A stretch of 64,000 nucleotides of DNA from Astrocystis sublimbata (taxonomy: Eukaryota > Ascomycota > Sordariomycetes > Xylariales > Xylariaceae), in assembly GCA_022453515.1 (NCBI GenBank), contig JAJNNY010000027.1, forward strand, positions 414,458-478,457, read 5' to 3'. Under the pieces are notes generated by a model. That model was given only the letters and a program-made list of their open reading frames with translations, ran no database searches and was not told where the DNA came from. Made by a program: the position numbers and the translations under genes. Shown here one piece after another: positions 62,341-64,000 of the stretch (the stretch's first letter is position 1; every line of letters starts with the position of its first letter).

Positions 62341-64000
62341 GGCCAATATAAACATATCAGATTTAATATGCGCTATTATATTAGAAAATTAATAGCTATG
62401 AATTATCTATAAGATTAACTCTGCTGGGAAGCCATTTAGATCTATATTTAAACATACAAAATTGTTTGTATAAGTGTTGGATATAACGATATGACTTAGA
62501 TTAGGAGTTCTATCTTTATATGGGGTGAGCTAAGAATACTGCGCCACCCTAGTACCCACTAGAGCAACACTAGTAATAGATACCTAGCTATAGAGAAGAC
62601 TTTTCTTTTTAATAATAATAATAATAAAACAATTAACTCGAATCTAATAATTAAAAGTCTTATTGCTGTCCTTTTATAGTAACGCAGAATTATTAAGAAA
62701 ATTATTAAAATATATACATATTTAATAGCGATTCTCTCTATACTACGCGACTTAGAGAAATCGGACTAGACCGCTGTCCTTTATAAAGCGAAGGATTAGC
62801 TAGAATAGAATTATAAATTCTATTTAAAAGCTAATACGTTAGGCCTCCTCCTATATATTAAGGAAAAGACCCCTGTAATAATTCGATTAGAGATTCTGAA
62901 TATCGCCCGTAAAAAGTACGAAAAAAAACGAATAATAATTAAACCGAGTTAAACTATTAAAGCCTATAATAGAAACAAAAACGCTAATATTAATAAAAAA
63001 ACCATTTAATATAAGCGAAATAACGTTTACTAAATACTATTCAACCTTATTACTATTAGTAAAACTATTTATAATATAAATAATAGTTTTTATAATCAGA
63101 TATAGAAAATATATAAAAAAAAAGTATCAGCCCTTAAAAAGCTAAAGAATTATATATTTAAAACTATAGCTAATTATTATAAAATTACCTATTATTAATC
63201 TAAATATTTTATATAGGAATAGTATAAGAATATTAAATTATAATATAAAAAAGTATCTATAGATAAAAAAAAAAGCCTAATAGATCTATAAAGCGGTACT
63301 TTAACTACTAAAAAACTCTAGGAATACTTTTAAGTAGATTTTTACTTAAGAGATTGTTTTTATTAGAATAGAGTAGTAAAAAGTCCCTAAAACTCAGAGT
63401 GTTAGTTTATAGGCGTTAGACTTTTTAGAAGCCATATTAAAAGCATTTTTTATTTAGTTAAATATTTATACAATTACTAAAAATAACGTAATTAAAAACA
63501 GAACTCTTAAATTTTGCGATCTAGCTAATAATTTTAAGAAATGTTACAAACCAATAAGGGCCAACCAGTCGGGAAGGCCTAGTGCAGCTACTAAACCAGA
63601 TATAATGCGGAATAGTGGAGCACGTATGGACGATATATAAATAAACTATATAAGGGTTTACTAGGGAGCTTTGTTCGCTCTATAGAGCAAAGAGAGCCGC
63701 TCTAATAGCTCTATAGAGCAGATAAAGCTCGAGCTCTATAAGCTCTATAGAGCATACAGAATATAGGCATTTATATAAAGGAAAGAAATACTATATAGCT
63801 TTAATAGTATTCCTATATATCTAGTCTTTTTTTATTTTACTATTTAATTTAAATATACTAATAGTTTTTAAAATAGGAGTAACTTTTTAATAATTTAGTA
63901 AACGATATTTTACATTGTTTAGTAATCTTTTATTATAAGTTTAGCCCTTATTCTTAGGAATATAAACTTATTAAAACCCCTACTCTATTTTATATTTAGT
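62341..64000. mobile_element. A+T-rich, RIP-like degenerate repeat DNA
   Basis: Composition switches abruptly to A+T-rich sequence that lasts to the window end. TpG and CpA are almost missing while TpA abounds: lines 63001-63300 hold no TG and only four CA. All six frames are full of stops. Pieces such as LLLYIKEKTPVIIRLEILNIARKKYEKK remain protein-like near 62840-62940. This is the mark of repeat-induced point mutation of a transposon. The element class cannot be named. Confidence 0.75.
63677..63753. repeat. Three copies of the palindrome GCTCTATAGAGC
   Basis: Perfect 12-bp palindromes at 63677-63688, 63708-63719 and 63742-63753, starts 31 and 34 bp apart, with a partial copy (GAGCTCTATA) between the last two. 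They are unusually GC-containing for the surrounding A+T-rich DNA. Confidence 0.85.

Overview
The window is nuclear DNA of a filamentous ascomycete (Pezizomycotina). Genes are split by short GT-AG introns with CTAAC or CTGAC branch sites. The gene set includes an AreB-type GATA factor, a HET-domain protein, a GH64 glucanase, a decayed pogo/Fot1-like transposon and DNA that looks RIP-mutated. A secreted proteinase-K-like subtilisin of the cuticle-degrading type fits a hypocrealean fungus, but the sequence does not fix genus or species. All exon chains below were assembled by hand. I accepted a chain only when splice sites, reading frame and family conservation agreed and the summed exon length was a multiple of three.

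Left part (0-45 kb), mostly conserved housekeeping genes: areB (-), a Gln/Pro-rich protein (-), KRR1 (+), ENP1/bystin (-), HGH1 (+), a PHO84-type phosphate transporter (+), flavocytochrome b2 (+), a subtilisin protease (+), a GH64 glucanase without signal peptide (-), ERV2 (-), proteasome beta-1 PRE3 (+), PHO80 cyclin (+), an FMO-like oxidoreductase fused to DUF6314 (+), an M28 glutamate-carboxypeptidase-like peptidase (+) and a monocarboxylate-type MFS transporter (-). KRR1, ENP1 and HGH1 form a translation-related block: two 40S assembly factors and an eEF2-folding factor, with ENP1 and HGH1 sharing a divergent promoter. PHO84 and the PHO80 cyclin belong to the same phosphate-response pathway.

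Right part (45-64 kb), accessory in character: an unrecognised protein with an internal duplication, a C2H2/AT-hook protein, a tiny Asn/Ser-rich ORF, a high-GC aromatic amino acid decarboxylase, a charged single-membrane-segment protein, a pogo relic, a HET gene with a nine-unit 70-bp tandem array just upstream of its start, a mitochondrial carrier lacking its last third, and an A+T-rich RIP-like block from about 62.34 kb to the end.

The most striking observation is splicing in the convergent KRR1/ENP1 pair. KRR1 has 17 exons in 975 coding bases, including a 6-nt exon. ENP1 has 13 exons, including a 3-nt exon (one Ile codon). At three places the conserved reading frame can be restored only if one intron lies between the first G and second T of another intron's donor. 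That is the layout of a [D1,2] spliceosomal twintron (stwintron): two in KRR1 and one in ENP1.
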